DNA from: Mycobacterium sp. PS03-16 | Lineage (GTDB): Bacteria > Actinomycetota > Actinomycetes > Mycobacteriales > Mycobacteriaceae | Assembly: GCF_004570325.1 (NCBI RefSeq) | Contig: NZ_SPQO01000005.1 | Span: forward strand, 176,578-240,577 | Reading direction: 5' to 3' | DNA length: 64,000 nt | In this document: piece after piece, positions 11,408 to 20,964 of the stretch | Position numbering within the stretch: the stretch's first letter is position 1 | Layout: each line of letters opens with the position of its first letter | Notes under the pieces: generated by a model | The model's database searches: none | The model's input: the letters and a program-made list of their open reading frames with translations, nothing else | Told to the model about the DNA's origin: nothing | Translations under genes and position numbers: made by a program

Positions 11408-12142
11408 ATGCCGATCGCACTGCGCGCGAAGTCCCGGTTGTTCACCCTCCTCGCGGCCGCACTCGCGGTGGCCGGGCTGTCGGCCTGCGACGCCTCCTCG
11501 GGTCCCGGCCCCGCCACCGACGGCGGGGAGGCCCGGCAGGTCACCGTCGTCGGTGCCGGCGAGGTGCAGGGCGTCCCGGACACGCTGACGGCGAGCGTGG
11601 CCATGGAGGCGATCGCCCCCGACGTGACCGGCGCGATGACGCAGTCCGGCGAGCGTCAGGACGCGGTGATCAACGCACTGATCGGTGCGGGCATCGCCCG
11701 AGAGGACATCAGCACCACCCAGGTGAGCCTGCAGCCGCAGTTCGGCGCCGACGGCACCGCGATCATCGGCTACCGGGCGAGTAACGCGATCGACGTCAAG
11801 ATCCGCGACCTCGACGCGGCGTCGCAGACGCTGTCGTTGATCGTGGTGACCGGTGGTGACGCGGCGCGGATCAATTCGGTGAACTATTCGATCGAGGACG
11901 ACTCGCAGCTCGTCCGCGACGCCAGGGCGCGCGCCTTCGAGGACGCCAAGGCGCGCGCCCAGCAGTACGCGCAACTGTCGGAGCTCGAACTGGGCAAGGT
12001 CGTCTCGATCTCGGAGGCCGCCGGGTCCGGACCACCGCCGCCGCCGATGCCGATGCGCGGTGAGGCCGCGATGGCGGTGCCGCTGGAACCCGGTCAGCAG
12101 ACCGTCGGCTTCAACGTGACCGTGATCTGGGAGCTGACCTAA
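11408..12142 (+). CDS. SIMPL (DUF541) domain lipoprotein
   Basis: 244 residues. Signal peptide with basic N-region, hydrophobic core F-T-L-L-A-A-A-L-A-V-A-G and lipobox L-S-A-C (Cys about 24), so it should be lipidated and anchored on the outer face of the plasma membrane. The rest is one DUF541 domain, beginning V-T-V-V-G-A-G-E-V-Q-G-V-P-D and ending G-F-N-V-T-V-I-W-E-L. SIMPL proteins have no settled biochemical role. I chose the ATG at 11408 over a GTG three codons earlier. It ends convergently with the molybdopterin gene, overlapping by 4 bp. Confidence 0.85.
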   Translation: MPIALRAKSRLFTLLAAALAVAGLSACDASSGPGPATDGGEARQVTVVGAGEVQGVPDTLTASVAMEAIAPDVTGAMTQSGERQDAVINALIGAGIAREDISTTQVSLQPQFGADGTAIIGYRASNAIDVKIRDLDAASQTLSLIVVTGGDAARINSVNYSIEDDSQLVRDARARAFEDAKARAQQYAQLSELELGKVVSISEAAGSGPPPPPMPMRGEAAMAVPLEPGQQTVGFNVTVIWELT

Positions 12143-14370
12143 CCGACCGGCGCGATCTCGACCGGGATGCCGTTGAGGACCGCGGTGCCCGACAGCGCGT
12201 CGAGCACCGCGCCGTCGTTGAGCTGGTTGACGTTCACCCCGGGATGGCCTGCCGCCACCGACAACCGCACCCCGTCGAGGGCGTGCCCCCAGCCGTGCGG
12301 CAGCGACACGACGCCGCGGCGCATCCGGTCGGTCAGCTCCACCGGCGCCTCGAGCGCGCCGCCGGGACCCTTGACCACCGCGGTGCCGGTGAGGCCGAGC
12401 TCTGCGGCGTCATCGGGGTGGATCTGCAGCGTGCACCGGTTGGAGCCGCCCGACAACGCGGGCAGGTTGTGCATCCAGCTGTTGTTCGACCGCAGATGCC
12501 TGCGCCCGATCAGCACGAATCCCTCCGTCCGGTGGAGCAGTGAATCCCGCAGCCGCACAACATCTTTTAGGAACGGCTCGGGTGCCAGCTCCACCCGGCC
12601 CGAGGGGGTACGCAGCACCTCGGTGAGCCGCGGCTGCAGCGCGCCGTAGTCGATGCCGTGCGGTGCGTCCTTGAGGCGGCGCAGCGTCAGTCCATCGGGA
12701 CGGGCGCCGAACGCGTCGCCGTAGCGGCCGAGGCGCAGCATCATGTCCAGCCGCCGTTCGTATCCGGGGCCAGGCTCGAGCATTGCGGTCAGCTCGTCGA
12801 CGCTGCGGCCGGCGACCGGGGAGTCCGGGTCGGCGGTCTCCTTGGCCAGCGTGGTGGCGATGACCTGATCGTCGACCAGCGCGACGTCGCCGTCGGGTCC
12901 GGCGCCGTAGAGGATCAGCGCCAGCCGGGCCAGGATCTCCGGCTCGCCCGGCCGGCCGTCGGTCGGCAGCGGCGGCGGTGAGTAGCGGACGTTGTTGCGC
13001 ACCGCGAGGTTGTTCAACGCGACGTCGAAATGCGGTGTGCGCGAAGGCGGGGGTGGCGGCAGAATGACGTCGGCGTGGCGCGTCGTCTCGTTGAGGTACG
13101 GGTCGACCGAGAGCATGAATTCCACGCCCCGCAGCGCGCGGCTCAACCGGTCCCCGTCCGGCGTCGACAGCACCGGGTTCCCCGCGATGGTGATGACCGC
13201 CTTGACCTGACCGTCGCCGGGCGTGTCGATCTCCTCGGCCAGCGCCGCGGCGGGCAACTCGCCGAGCGCCTCGGGATGCCCCGACACCCGGCTGCGCCAG
13301 CGTCCGGTGCGGAACCCGCGACCGGGCCGGTGCGGCCGTGGCGACGCGGCCACCGCCGAGGCCGGGAACATCACCCCGCCGGGCCGGTCGAGGTTGCCCG
13401 TGAGGATGTTGACGACGTCGACCAGCCAGCTGGCCAGGGTGCCGAATTCGACGGTCGAGGTGCCGATACGTCCGTAGACGGCCGCCGACGGTGCGGTGGC
13501 GATCTCGCGCGCCAGGGTGCGGATCTCGGCGGCCGGCACCCCGCAGTGTTCGGCCACCGCCTCGGGGGTGAAGTCGGCCGCCAGCGCCCGCACCGCCTCG
13601 ACGCCCGCGACGTGCTCGGCCACCGCGCCGAGGTCCACCAGATCCTCGTCGAACAACACGTGCACGAGCGCGAACAGCAGCGCGGCATCCGTGCCGGGGC
13701 GTGGGGCGACGTGGCGGTCGGCGATCTCGGCGGTGCGGGTGCGGGCCGGGTCGATCACGGTCAGCCGCCCGCCGCGGCGCCGCAGCGCACGCAGTTTCCC
13801 GCCGACATCGGCTGCGGTGAGCACACTTCCGTTCGACACCAGCGGGTTGGCGCCGATGACGACGAGGTGGTCGGTGCGGTCGAGGTCGGGCACCGGGAAC
13901 GCGATCGGGTTGCCGAACAGGTGGCCGACGGCGACGTGCTTGGGCATCTGGTCGAGCGTGCTGGCCGAGTACACCTGCCGGGTGCCCAGCGCCCGCACGA
14001 TCAACGGCACGTACAGGCCACCGGCGATGGTGTGGGCGTTGGGGTTACCGAAGTACACCGCGACAGCCGCACCGCCGTGGCTGCCGAGCACGGCGCCCAG
14101 CCGATCGGCCACGATCGCGAACGCTTCGTCCCAGCCGACCTCGACGAGCACACCGTCGCGACGCACCAGCGGTGCGGTCAGCCGGTCGGGGTCGTTGTCC
14201 AGTTCGGGGAAGCTCGCGCCCTTGGGGCACAGGTAGCCGGCGCTGAACACGTCCTCCCGGTCACCGCGGGCGTGGGTCACGGTGCCCGAGCCGATGGCCG
14301 GGTCGATGGTCAGAGTCAGCCCGCAGGTCGCCTCGCAGAACGGGCAGATGCGCAGCGCGGTCTCGGTCAT
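12139..14370 (-). CDS. molybdopterin-dependent oxidoreductase with one [4Fe-4S] cluster
   Basis: 743 residues, one complete chain of the DMSO-reductase superfamily. N-terminal cluster motif C-P-F-C-E-A-T-C (residues about 9-16) plus C-P-K-G-A (about 50); then the molybdopterin domain with V-Y-F-G-N-P-N-A, V-V-I-G-A-N-P-L and V-I-D-P-A-R-T-R-T-A; and a C-terminal molydopterin-dinucleotide domain (from about 590) with S-N-N-S-W-M-H-N and V-N-Q-L-N-D. No Tat signal is visible, so it is probably cytoplasmic. No partner electron-transfer subunit or cofactor-insertion gene is adjacent. The substrate is unknown; formate, nitrate or S/N-oxides are all possible for the fold. Confidence 0.85.
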   Translation of the reverse strand: MTETALRICPFCEATCGLTLTIDPAIGSGTVTHARGDREDVFSAGYLCPKGASFPELDNDPDRLTAPLVRRDGVLVEVGWDEAFAIVADRLGAVLGSHGGAAVAVYFGNPNAHTIAGGLYVPLIVRALGTRQVYSASTLDQMPKHVAVGHLFGNPIAFPVPDLDRTDHLVVIGANPLVSNGSVLTAADVGGKLRALRRRGGRLTVIDPARTRTAEIADRHVAPRPGTDAALLFALVHVLFDEDLVDLGAVAEHVAGVEAVRALAADFTPEAVAEHCGVPAAEIRTLAREIATAPSAAVYGRIGTSTVEFGTLASWLVDVVNILTGNLDRPGGVMFPASAVAASPRPHRPGRGFRTGRWRSRVSGHPEALGELPAAALAEEIDTPGDGQVKAVITIAGNPVLSTPDGDRLSRALRGVEFMLSVDPYLNETTRHADVILPPPPPSRTPHFDVALNNLAVRNNVRYSPPPLPTDGRPGEPEILARLALILYGAGPDGDVALVDDQVIATTLAKETADPDSPVAGRSVDELTAMLEPGPGYERRLDMMLRLGRYGDAFGARPDGLTLRRLKDAPHGIDYGALQPRLTEVLRTPSGRVELAPEPFLKDVVRLRDSLLHRTEGFVLIGRRHLRSNNSWMHNLPALSGGSNRCTLQIHPDDAAELGLTGTAVVKGPGGALEAPVELTDRMRRGVVSLPHGWGHALDGVRLSVAAGHPGVNVNQLNDGAVLDALSGTAVLNGIPVEIAPVG

Positions 14371-14411
14371 GATCACATCCTGCGCCCGGCCGGCCGCCCG
14401 CGGTAGCGGAA

Positions 14412-15002
14412 TCAGCTGTCGGTGTAGACCTTCGGTTCCAGCGTGCCGATGTAGGGCAGGTCGCGGTAGCGCTCCGCGTAGTCGAGCCCGTAGCCGACGA
14501 CGAATTCGTTGGGGATGTCGAAGCCGACCCAGGCGATGTCGACGTCCGCGCGCACGGCGTCGGGTTTGCGCAGCAGCGTGCACACCCGCAGCGAGCGGGG
14601 CTGGCGGGTGGCCAGGTTGCGCAGCAGCCACGACAGCGTCAACCCCGAGTCCACGATGTCCTCGACGATCAGCACGTGCCGGTCGTTGATGTCGCGGTCG
14701 AGGTCCTTGAGGATGCGCACCACACCCGACGACGACGTCGACGAGCCGTAGGAGCTGACCGCCATGAACTCGAGCTGGGTGGGCAGCGGGATGGTGCGGG
14801 CCAGATCGGTGACGAACATGACCGCACCCTTGAGCACCGTCACCAGCAGCAAGTCCTGCCCGCCGGGTTCGAGGACTTCGCGGTACGTCTCACTGATCTG
14901 GGCGGCGAGTTCGGCGGTGCGGGTCCGGATCTGCTCCTCGGAGAGCAGCACCGACTTGATATCGCCCTCGTACGGGTGAGCTGGTTCCGCAGGCACGCCC
15001 AC
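14412..15002 (-). CDS. hpt: hypoxanthine phosphoribosyltransferase
   Basis: Purine salvage: hypoxanthine or guanine plus PRPP to IMP or GMP. 196 residues. Type I PRTase signature [14 protein letters not shown] (about 115-128), substrate loop [11 protein letters not shown], PPi loop L-K-G-A, and [14 protein letters not shown] near the C-terminus. The GTG at 15002 (V-G-V-P-A-E-P) is taken; the GTG two codons on is equivalent. 56 bp downstream of tilS, the common actinobacterial tilS-hpt-ftsH order except that ftsH lies elsewhere in this window. Confidence 0.95.
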   Translation of the reverse strand: MGVPAEPAHPYEGDIKSVLLSEEQIRTRTAELAAQISETYREVLEPGGQDLLLVTVLKGAVMFVTDLARTIPLPTQLEFMAVSSYGSSTSSSGVVRILKDLDRDINDRHVLIVEDIVDSGLTLSWLLRNLATRQPRSLRVCTLLRKPDAVRADVDIAWVGFDIPNEFVVGYGLDYAERYRDLPYIGTLEPKVYTDS

Positions 15003-15058
15003 AGCGTGCCATGTTCGGTCTGCGGCGACCACGCCGGGCTGGATCCACGCGGGTGTTC

Positions 15059-16021
15059 TCACACCGGCTCCTGCGTGAGGCCGAGCACCCCGTTGCGGCG
15101 GACCGCGAACAGGCGTCGCCGCGTCAGCGGGGACGGGACCGCCACGCCGCCCTGGCCGCGCCAGTCGATGACCAGCGTGTCGACCGCCCGGATCTGCAGA
15201 TCGGTCAGTCCGCGCGCGCCGCCGGCCAGCAACCAGGCCCGGATCACCCGCCTGCGCACCGCGGTGGGCAGGCGCGCCAGCCCCGCGGTGTCGAGGCCGT
15301 CGCCGACCGCCACGTCGCGGCCCGCGCGGGCGGCGAGGTCGTCGAGCGCGTCGTTGTCCTCCCGCAGGGCGGCGGCGGTGGTTGCCAGCGCCTCGGCGAC
15401 GCCGCCGGCGAGGACGTCCTCGAGCAGCGGCAACACCTCGTGGCGCAGCCGGCTGCGGGTGTAGCGGGGATCGCTGTTGTGCGGATCGGTCCACGGCCTC
15501 AGCCCGAGTTCGGCGCAGGCGGCGGCGGTCTGGCTGCGGGGCACCTCCAGCAGCGGGCGGTACCACGGCGGGTCACAGGCCCGCATGCCCGCGACCGACC
15601 TCGGCCCCGACCCGCGGCCCAGCCCGAGCAGGACGGTCTCGGCCTGATCGTCGAGGGTGTGGGCGATCAGCACCGGGGCGCCGCGGTGCGCGTCGCGCAG
15701 CGCGGTGTAGCGGGCGGTGCGGGCCGCGGCCTCGGGGCCACCGGCGGTGCCGACCACGGCGGACAGCACCAGGGCGTCGATGCAGCCGAGCCGTAGCGCC
15801 TGGTCTCGGGCCGCGGCGGCGACGTCGGCCGAGCCGGGCTGCAGGCCGTGGTCGACGATCAGCGCGGTGGTCGGCCGCAGGCCGGCGGCCACCGCGGTCA
15901 GGGCCAGCGAGTCGGCGCCGCCGGACAGCGCCACACACCAGCGGTCCCGGCCGGGCAGGTGCCGGTCGGCGAACCGCGACACCACCCGGTGCAGCTGGGC
16001 TACAGCACCCGGTCGATCCAT
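15059..16021 (-). CDS. tilS: tRNA(Ile)-lysidine synthetase
   Basis: Converts C34 of the CAU-anticodon isoleucine tRNA to lysidine, which changes both charging and codon reading; essential. 320 residues, the short actinobacterial form. ATP pyrophosphatase P-loop A-L-S-G-G-A-D-S (about 31-38), the later H-T-L-D-D-Q-A-E-T (about 120) and [10 protein letters not shown] (about 190) are the family hallmarks. The ATG at 16021 lies 20 bp inside the end of the upstream zincin gene, so the two are coupled. Confidence 0.94.
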   Translation of the reverse strand: MDRPGAVAQLHRVVSRFADRHLPGRDRWCVALSGGADSLALTAVAAGLRPTTALIVDHGLQPGSADVAAAARDQALRLGCIDALVLSAVVGTAGGPEAAARTARYTALRDAHRGAPVLIAHTLDDQAETVLLGLGRGSGPRSVAGMRACDPPWYRPLLEVPRSQTAAACAELGLRPWTDPHNSDPRYTRSRLRHEVLPLLEDVLAGGVAEALATTAAALREDNDALDDLAARAGRDVAVGDGLDTAGLARLPTAVRRRVIRAWLLAGGARGLTDLQIRAVDTLVIDWRGQGGVAVPSPLTRRRLFAVRRNGVLGLTQEPV

Positions 16022-17076
16022 CGCTGCGGCTCGTCGATCTCGGAGGGCAGCGGCAGCGTCTCGGGTCCGGACCAGATCGTATTGAAACGCGTCATGCCGA
16101 CCGTCGACACGACGTGGTCGACGAACGCCTTGCCGCGGGTGTACTGGTCCATCTTCGCGTCCACCCCGATCAGCGCCCGCAGCACCCGCTGCAGCGGCGG
16201 CTGACTGCGGCGGCGCCGTTCGTCGAAGCGGCGCCGGATCGTGGCGACCGATGGGACCACCGTGGGGCCGACGGCGTCCATCACGTGGTCGGCGTGCCCC
16301 TCGAGCAGGGTGCCGAGCACCAGCAGCTGGTCCAGCGCGGTGCGCTGCTCGTCGCCCTGCATGGCCCGCATGAACCCGATGACACCGCTCGAGCCGGGAG
16401 CGGCCTGGTGGTTGCGCCGGTTGCGGACGAATTCGGCCAGCCGCGCGGCCACCTCGGTGACGTCGTCACCGGCGTCGCGGGTGAGCACGCCCAGCGCCGA
16501 GGACATGTGGTCGGCCAGCCACGGATTGGCGCGGAACTGCACGCGGTGGGTCACCTCGTGCAGGCACACCCACAGCCGGAAGTCGGCAGGCGACACCCGC
16601 AACTGTCGCTCGACCGCAATCACGTTGGGCCACACCAGGAGAAGTTCACCGCCTGGCGCCTTTGCCGAGTCACTTCGTTCCTGCCCGCCGCCGGCCGCGA
16701 ACGGGTCGTACTGCCCGAGGATCCCCGCCGACACGAAGGCGAGCACCGCCCCGGTCTGCGCGCCCGTGACGCGGCCGGTGACGAACCCGCGCGGTTCGTC
16801 GGTGCCGCCGGTCATCACCCGCATCGACTGCGTCGCAGCCGTGATCCACTGCGGCCGGTCGACGATGCGGGCCTCGGTGACGGCCTGTCCCTCGTTGAGG
16901 CCGGTCACCTCGCGCACCGGCAGCTCGGCCTCCCGCGACGCGGACGCCAGCTGGTCGATGACCTGGCGGCGGGTGTAGTCGCTGGCCGCAGGCCCCGGCC
17001 GGGCGAGTTTCGTGCCGACGGTCGCGGCGAATCGCCAGTCGACGGTGCGGCCGACGGTGACGGTCTCGGCGTTCAT
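16000..17076 (-). CDS. zincin-like protein, DUF2342 family (Rv3626c-like)
   Basis: 358 residues. A zinc-protease signature C-L-H-E-V-T-H-R-V-Q-F sits at about residue 172, and a later G-H-A-D-H-V-M-D-A (about 270) could supply the third ligand. The family is actinobacterial and is sometimes labelled F420-biosynthesis-associated because of phylogenetic co-occurrence; no proteolytic target is known. Start ATG at 17076 overlaps the dacB stop (ATGA). Position between dacB and tilS is the same as for Rv3626c. Confidence 0.85.
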   Translation of the reverse strand: MNAETVTVGRTVDWRFAATVGTKLARPGPAASDYTRRQVIDQLASASREAELPVREVTGLNEGQAVTEARIVDRPQWITAATQSMRVMTGGTDEPRGFVTGRVTGAQTGAVLAFVSAGILGQYDPFAAGGGQERSDSAKAPGGELLLVWPNVIAVERQLRVSPADFRLWVCLHEVTHRVQFRANPWLADHMSSALGVLTRDAGDDVTEVAARLAEFVRNRRNHQAAPGSSGVIGFMRAMQGDEQRTALDQLLVLGTLLEGHADHVMDAVGPTVVPSVATIRRRFDERRRRSQPPLQRVLRALIGVDAKMDQYTRGKAFVDHVVSTVGMTRFNTIWSGPETLPLPSEIDEPQRWIDRVL

Positions 17077-18461
17077 GACCCGCACCCACAGGCCCGCAGC
17101 GTGGCGGCCAGCGCGTCGAGCGCGGTGCGTCCGGACAGCCCGGCGTTGTTGGACATCAGCGCGAACGCCAGCACGCGGCCGCGGTCGTCGGTGACGATGC
17201 CGGCCAGCGAGTTGGTGCCGGTCAGCGAGCCGGTCTTGGCGCGCAGCCAACCCGCGGCGGCCTTGCCCGCCTCGGTGTCGACGTACCGGTTGGACAGCGT
17301 GCCGCTGCCCCCGGCGATCGGCAGCAGGTCGACCAGCGGCCGCAGTTCGGGCCGGTCGTCCCCGGCCGCTGCGGTCACGACCTCGTCGAGGGTGCGCGCG
17401 GTGAGCCGGTCGTCGACGGACAGCCCACTGGAGTCGACCAGGACTGCGCCGGTGGTGTCGATCCCGGCGCCGGCCAATTGCGCGAGCACGGCCTGTGCGG
17501 CGCCCGCGAAGCTCTGCGGACGGCCCAGCTGGGCGGCCACCTCACGACCGATCGACTCGGCCATCACGTTGTCCGAGGCGTTCATCATCACGCGCAGCCG
17601 CTCCATCAGCGGCGGCGACTGCGCCGCGGCGATCTGCCTGCCCCCGGTGTAGGGCCCCGGCAGCAGCGTCACCGCCGCCGGGTCGATGCCGAGCGCGACG
17701 GCCAGCGCGCGGCCGGCGTCGGTGGCCGGGGTGGGTGAGCGCCGTGACTCCACGCTGACGGGCTGGGTGCGGCCCGCGTCGAGCATCACCGGCACGATCG
17801 GGGCGATGTCGCCGCCGGGAATGTCCAGCGGGTCCCAGCCCGGCGCCATCAGCGGTCCGGTGTAGGCGCTGACGTCGACGGCCACCGCGGTGACCTCGAT
17901 CCCGCTGCGCCGGACCTGATCGGCGAGGTCGGTGATCCGGGCGGCGTCCTTGTACCAGGTGTCGGTGCCCGGCGGCGCCGCCGACAGCGTGGGGTCGCCG
18001 CCGCCCTTGAGCACCACCAGACCGGGATCGGTGGTCTGGTCGCCGGCGACCACGGTGGTGGTCAGCCGCGCCTCCCGGTCCAGCGTGAGCAGCGCCGCGG
18101 CGGCGGTGAGCACCTTGTTGGTCGACGCCGGCTGCATCGGCACGTCGGCGCGCTGTTCCCACAGCACGTCGCCGGTGAGCGCGTCGGTGATCCGGCCGCC
18201 CAGCTCGCCGAGGTTGGGGTCGGCCAGCGCCGGGGCCAGCGCGGCGGCCAGGCCGGCGCCGGTGGGCGGGGGCGCGCTGTCGGCGACGGGCACGATGCCG
18301 GGATTCGCGGTGGCCGGGGCGGGAAGGGGTTTGGCGGCCTGCGCCTCGCCGCCGCGGCCGGTGGTGACCACTGCGGCCACCGCGACGATCACGGCGGCCA
18401 GCAACAGCACCACTACGCCGATCACCACATGGGTGGACCGCCGCCACCTGGTGGGCCGCAT
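17073..18461 (-). CDS. dacB: D-alanyl-D-alanine carboxypeptidase (PBP4/DacB type)
   Basis: 462 residues. Trims or cleaves peptidoglycan cross-bridges outside the membrane. N-terminal basic stretch and a single hydrophobic helix (about 10-35) act as signal anchor; no lipobox. Penicillin-binding motifs are complete: S-T-N-K (SxxK, nucleophile Ser about 118), S-D-N (SxN, about 295) and K-T-G-S-L-T-G (about 410). The ATG at 18461 begins M-R-P-T-R-W-R-R; an in-frame start at 18497 would only add a short unlikely leader. First gene of the dacB-Rv3626c-tilS-hpt run. Confidence 0.93.
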   Translation of the reverse strand: MRPTRWRRSTHVVIGVVVLLLAAVIVAVAAVVTTGRGGEAQAAKPLPAPATANPGIVPVADSAPPPTGAGLAAALAPALADPNLGELGGRITDALTGDVLWEQRADVPMQPASTNKVLTAAAALLTLDREARLTTTVVAGDQTTDPGLVVLKGGGDPTLSAAPPGTDTWYKDAARITDLADQVRRSGIEVTAVAVDVSAYTGPLMAPGWDPLDIPGGDIAPIVPVMLDAGRTQPVSVESRRSPTPATDAGRALAVALGIDPAAVTLLPGPYTGGRQIAAAQSPPLMERLRVMMNASDNVMAESIGREVAAQLGRPQSFAGAAQAVLAQLAGAGIDTTGAVLVDSSGLSVDDRLTARTLDEVVTAAAGDDRPELRPLVDLLPIAGGSGTLSNRYVDTEAGKAAAGWLRAKTGSLTGTNSLAGIVTDDRGRVLAFALMSNNAGLSGRTALDALAATLRACGCGS

Positions 18462-18503
18462 AACACTCCTGCTGTTCCGATGGGGTGACCGAGCCACCTG
18501 TGC

Positions 18504-18531
18504 TTACAGCAGGGTATCGCTCGTTTACTGT
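18504..18531 (+). promoter_or_regulatory. candidate ppa promoter
   Basis: TTACAG (18504-18509) and TACTGT (18526-18531, fitting the mycobacterial TANNNT -10) are 16 bp apart in the 129-bp divergent spacer with dacB. A start near 18538 would give a leader of about 50 nt for ppa. Confidence 0.4.
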
Positions 18532-18590
18532 GGACCCGCGTCGTCACCCGACGACCCCTGGTGCGAACACATGCGAAGGAGCCGACAGCG

Positions 18591-19079
18591 GTGGAGTTCG
18601 ACGTCGTCATCGAGATCCCGAAGGGGTCGCGCAACAAGTACGAGGTGGACCACGAGACCGGCCGGGTGAAGCTGGACCGCTACCTCTACACGTCGATGGC
18701 CTACCCCCTGGACTACGGGTTCATCGAGGACACCCTCGGTGAGGACGGCGATCCGCTCGACGCGCTGGTGCTGCTGCCGGAGTCGGTCTTCCCCGGCTGC
18801 ATCGTCGAGGCACGTCCGGTCGCGATGTTCCAGATGACCGACGAGGCCGGCGGCGACGACAAGGTGCTGTGCGTGCCGGCGGGCGACAAGCGCTGGGACC
18901 ACGTCAAGGAACTGGCGGACGTGCCCGAGCAGGTGCTCGAAGAGGTCAAGCACTTCTTCGTCCACTACAAGGACCTGGAGCCGAACAAGTACGTCAAGGC
19001 CGCCGACTGGACCGGCCGCGAGGATGCCGAGGCCGAGATCACGCGGTCGTTCGAGCGCGCCAAGACCGAATCGCACTGA
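18591..19079 (+). CDS. ppa: inorganic pyrophosphatase
   Basis: Family I soluble pyrophosphatase, 162 residues, the normal mycobacterial size. Hydrolyses PPi to drive biosynthesis. Reads [18 protein letters not shown] at the N-terminus; the metal-binding signature D-G-D-P-L-D-A-L-V (about 53-61) is intact, as are D-Y-G-F-I-E-D-T and H-F-F-V-H-Y-K-D-L. The GTG at 18591, with AAGGA about 10 bases upstream, gives the family length; a longer in-frame start at 18561 adds ten unmatched residues. Confidence 0.97.
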   Translation: MEFDVVIEIPKGSRNKYEVDHETGRVKLDRYLYTSMAYPLDYGFIEDTLGEDGDPLDALVLLPESVFPGCIVEARPVAMFQMTDEAGGDDKVLCVPAGDKRWDHVKELADVPEQVLEEVKHFFVHYKDLEPNKYVKAADWTGREDAEAEITRSFERAKTESH

Positions 19080-19162
19080 CGGGCCGCTGACCCGGCGGAG
19101 GATTTAGCCCGCCCGTAACACGGCGTAACGCCGCCGTGGTCTGCGGCTCTCATCATGGCCGC

Positions 19163-19684
19163 ATGCTGTTGCATCAGGGCATCGGGCTGGCGGCCTACAA
19201 CGCCATGCCGATGCGCCGCGCGGTGCATGCGGTGTACGAGTGCTGCTACAGCGTGCCGCTGGCCGCCGACCTGGCCCGCGGTCGGCCCTACCCCGACCAC
19301 GACGCGCTCCTGCGCGCCGCCGACACGCTGCTGTTCGGGCTGTCCGAGGACTCGGTCGACTCGATACTGCAGGCCTACCCGGACGTCGGCCGCCGGCCCG
19401 GCAGCGAGAAGTCGGCGGCCGAGCAGTGCGCGGTGTGCGACGAGCGCCCCGAGGTGATGGCCCGGCTGGCCGACGCGTCCCGGCGCTACCTCGAACACTT
19501 CGGGTTCGGCTTCGTGATGTACGTCAACGGATTCTCCGCCGACGATGTGCTGACCGCGATGAGCGACCGGCTGCACCACGACCTCGACACCGAACGCAAG
19601 GTGGTGCGCAACGAGCTGGCCCGGGTCAACCGCACCCGGCTGCAGCGGATGCTCGGACCCGAAGGCGGCTATCACAACTGGTGA
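19163..19684 (+). CDS. OHCU-decarboxylase-like protein with altered active site
   Basis: 173 residues. The overall pattern (H-Q-G-I-G-L-A-A-Y-N near the start, E-C-C-Y-S-V-P-L-A, A-A-E-Q-C-A-V, F-G-F-G-F-V-M-Y-V-N-G-F and the C-terminal N-E-L-A-R-V-N-R-T-R-L) is that of 2-oxo-4-hydroxy-4-carboxy-5-ureidoimidazoline decarboxylase, the last step from urate to allantoin. The family's catalytic histidine in the H-P-x-(I/L)-(G/A) box is Tyr here (A-Y-P-D-V-G). No other urate gene is nearby. It may be inactive or have a different substrate. I use the ATG at 19163; a GTG nine codons upstream is possible. Recognition is by motif memory. Confidence 0.68.
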   Translation: MLLHQGIGLAAYNAMPMRRAVHAVYECCYSVPLAADLARGRPYPDHDALLRAADTLLFGLSEDSVDSILQAYPDVGRRPGSEKSAAEQCAVCDERPEVMARLADASRRYLEHFGFGFVMYVNGFSADDVLTAMSDRLHHDLDTERKVVRNELARVNRTRLQRMLGPEGGYHNW

Positions 19685-19738
19685 GCGGCTCCCCTAGGCT
19701 GGCCGGGTGACACCCAGTTCGGCACTCCGGTAGCGCGC

Positions 19739-20929
19739 TTGTTCCTCGTCATCCTCGGTACCGTCCTCGCGCTGATCCACCTCTATCTGTGGAAGCGTCT
19801 GGTCAAGGACACCACCCGACCGGGCCGCACCCGCTGGGCGTTGAGCGCGGCGGTGGTGGCGCTGTTCGGATTGTTGCTCGCGACGCTGATCGGGCCGCGC
19901 GTGGCGGGGGTGCGCGAGGCCGGGTGGTACGCCTGGCCGGGCTACTTCTGGTTCGCCCTGGCCGCCAATCTGTTCCTGGCGCTGCTGGTGTTGGAACCGG
20001 TCCGGCTGGCGCTGCGTGGCTGGGTGCGGCGAGCCCGGGTTGCCCAATCCGCGCCCGACGCCGATCCCGTTGCCGCACCCGCTGATTCGGCCATGAACCG
20101 GCGGGTGTTCCTGGCGCGGACCACGGCGGTGGCCGCGGGCGCGGCGTCGGCCGGTCTGGTCACGCTCGGCGCGACCACCGCGCTGGGGCCGCCCGACGTC
20201 CTGCAGGTGCCGGTGCGGCTGCGGCGACTCGACCCGGCGCTGCGCGGATTCCGCATCGCGGTGGTGTCGGACATCCACCTCGGGCCGCTGCTGGGGCGGG
20301 CGCACACCGAGCGGATCGTGCGGATGATCAACGAGACCGAGCCGGACCTGGTGGCGATCGTCGGCGACCTGGTGGACGGGACGGTCGCCGAACTCGGCCC
20401 TGCCGCAGCGCCGTTGCGCGATCTGAACGCACGCGAGGGCGCGTTCTTCGTCACCGGCAACCACGAGTACTTCGTCGACGATCCCGTGTCGTGGCTGACC
20501 GAGATCGAACGCCTCGGGGTGCAGCCGCTGCGCAACGAGAACACGGTGATCCGCCGGGGCGGTGCGGCGTTCGACCTCGCCGGGGTGAACGACGTGGCCG
20601 GCGAGGAGCGCAACGATCCGCCCGATTTCGACCGAGCCCTGGCCGGGGTGGACGCCGCCCGGCCCACGGTCCTGTTGGCCCACCAGCCCATCCAGGTCAC
20701 CGAGGCCGCCGCGCGCGGTGTGGACCTGCAGGTGTCCGGCCACACCCACGGCGGTCAGATGTGGCCGTTCCACTACGTCGTCGAGGCTGTGCAGCCGGCG
20801 CTGGCCGGCCTCTCGACGGTCGGTGACACGCAGTTGTACGTGTCGCGCGGCGCCGGCTTCTGGGGACCACCGGTGCGGATCGGCGCCCCACCGGACATCA
20901 CCGTGCTGTCGCTGCGCGACGACGCCTGA
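19739..20929 (+). CDS. membrane-anchored metallophosphoesterase (YkuE/YaeI type)
   Basis: 396 residues. Three hydrophobic helices occupy residues 1-20, 31-53 and about 64-88; a twin-arginine-like M-N-R-R-V-F-L-A plus a fourth hydrophobic stretch follows at about 118-145. The catalytic calcineurin-like domain has all five metal motifs: S-D-I-H-L-G, G-D-L-V-D-G, G-N-H-E-Y, a later A-H-Q-P and G-H-T-H-G-G. The domain probably faces outward. Close homologues hydrolyse UDP-diacylglucosamine-like lipids or cyclic nucleotides, but the substrate here is open. The first possible start is a TTG at 19739; no strong ribosome site precedes it. Confidence 0.82.
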   Translation: MFLVILGTVLALIHLYLWKRLVKDTTRPGRTRWALSAAVVALFGLLLATLIGPRVAGVREAGWYAWPGYFWFALAANLFLALLVLEPVRLALRGWVRRARVAQSAPDADPVAAPADSAMNRRVFLARTTAVAAGAASAGLVTLGATTALGPPDVLQVPVRLRRLDPALRGFRIAVVSDIHLGPLLGRAHTERIVRMINETEPDLVAIVGDLVDGTVAELGPAAAPLRDLNAREGAFFVTGNHEYFVDDPVSWLTEIERLGVQPLRNENTVIRRGGAAFDLAGVNDVAGEERNDPPDFDRALAGVDAARPTVLLAHQPIQVTEAAARGVDLQVSGHTHGGQMWPFHYVVEAVQPALAGLSTVGDTQLYVSRGAGFWGPPVRIGAPPDITVLSLRDDA

Positions 20930-20964
20930 GCCTTCCGGCCGCCGGTCGAGGTGTGGCGAGCGGC

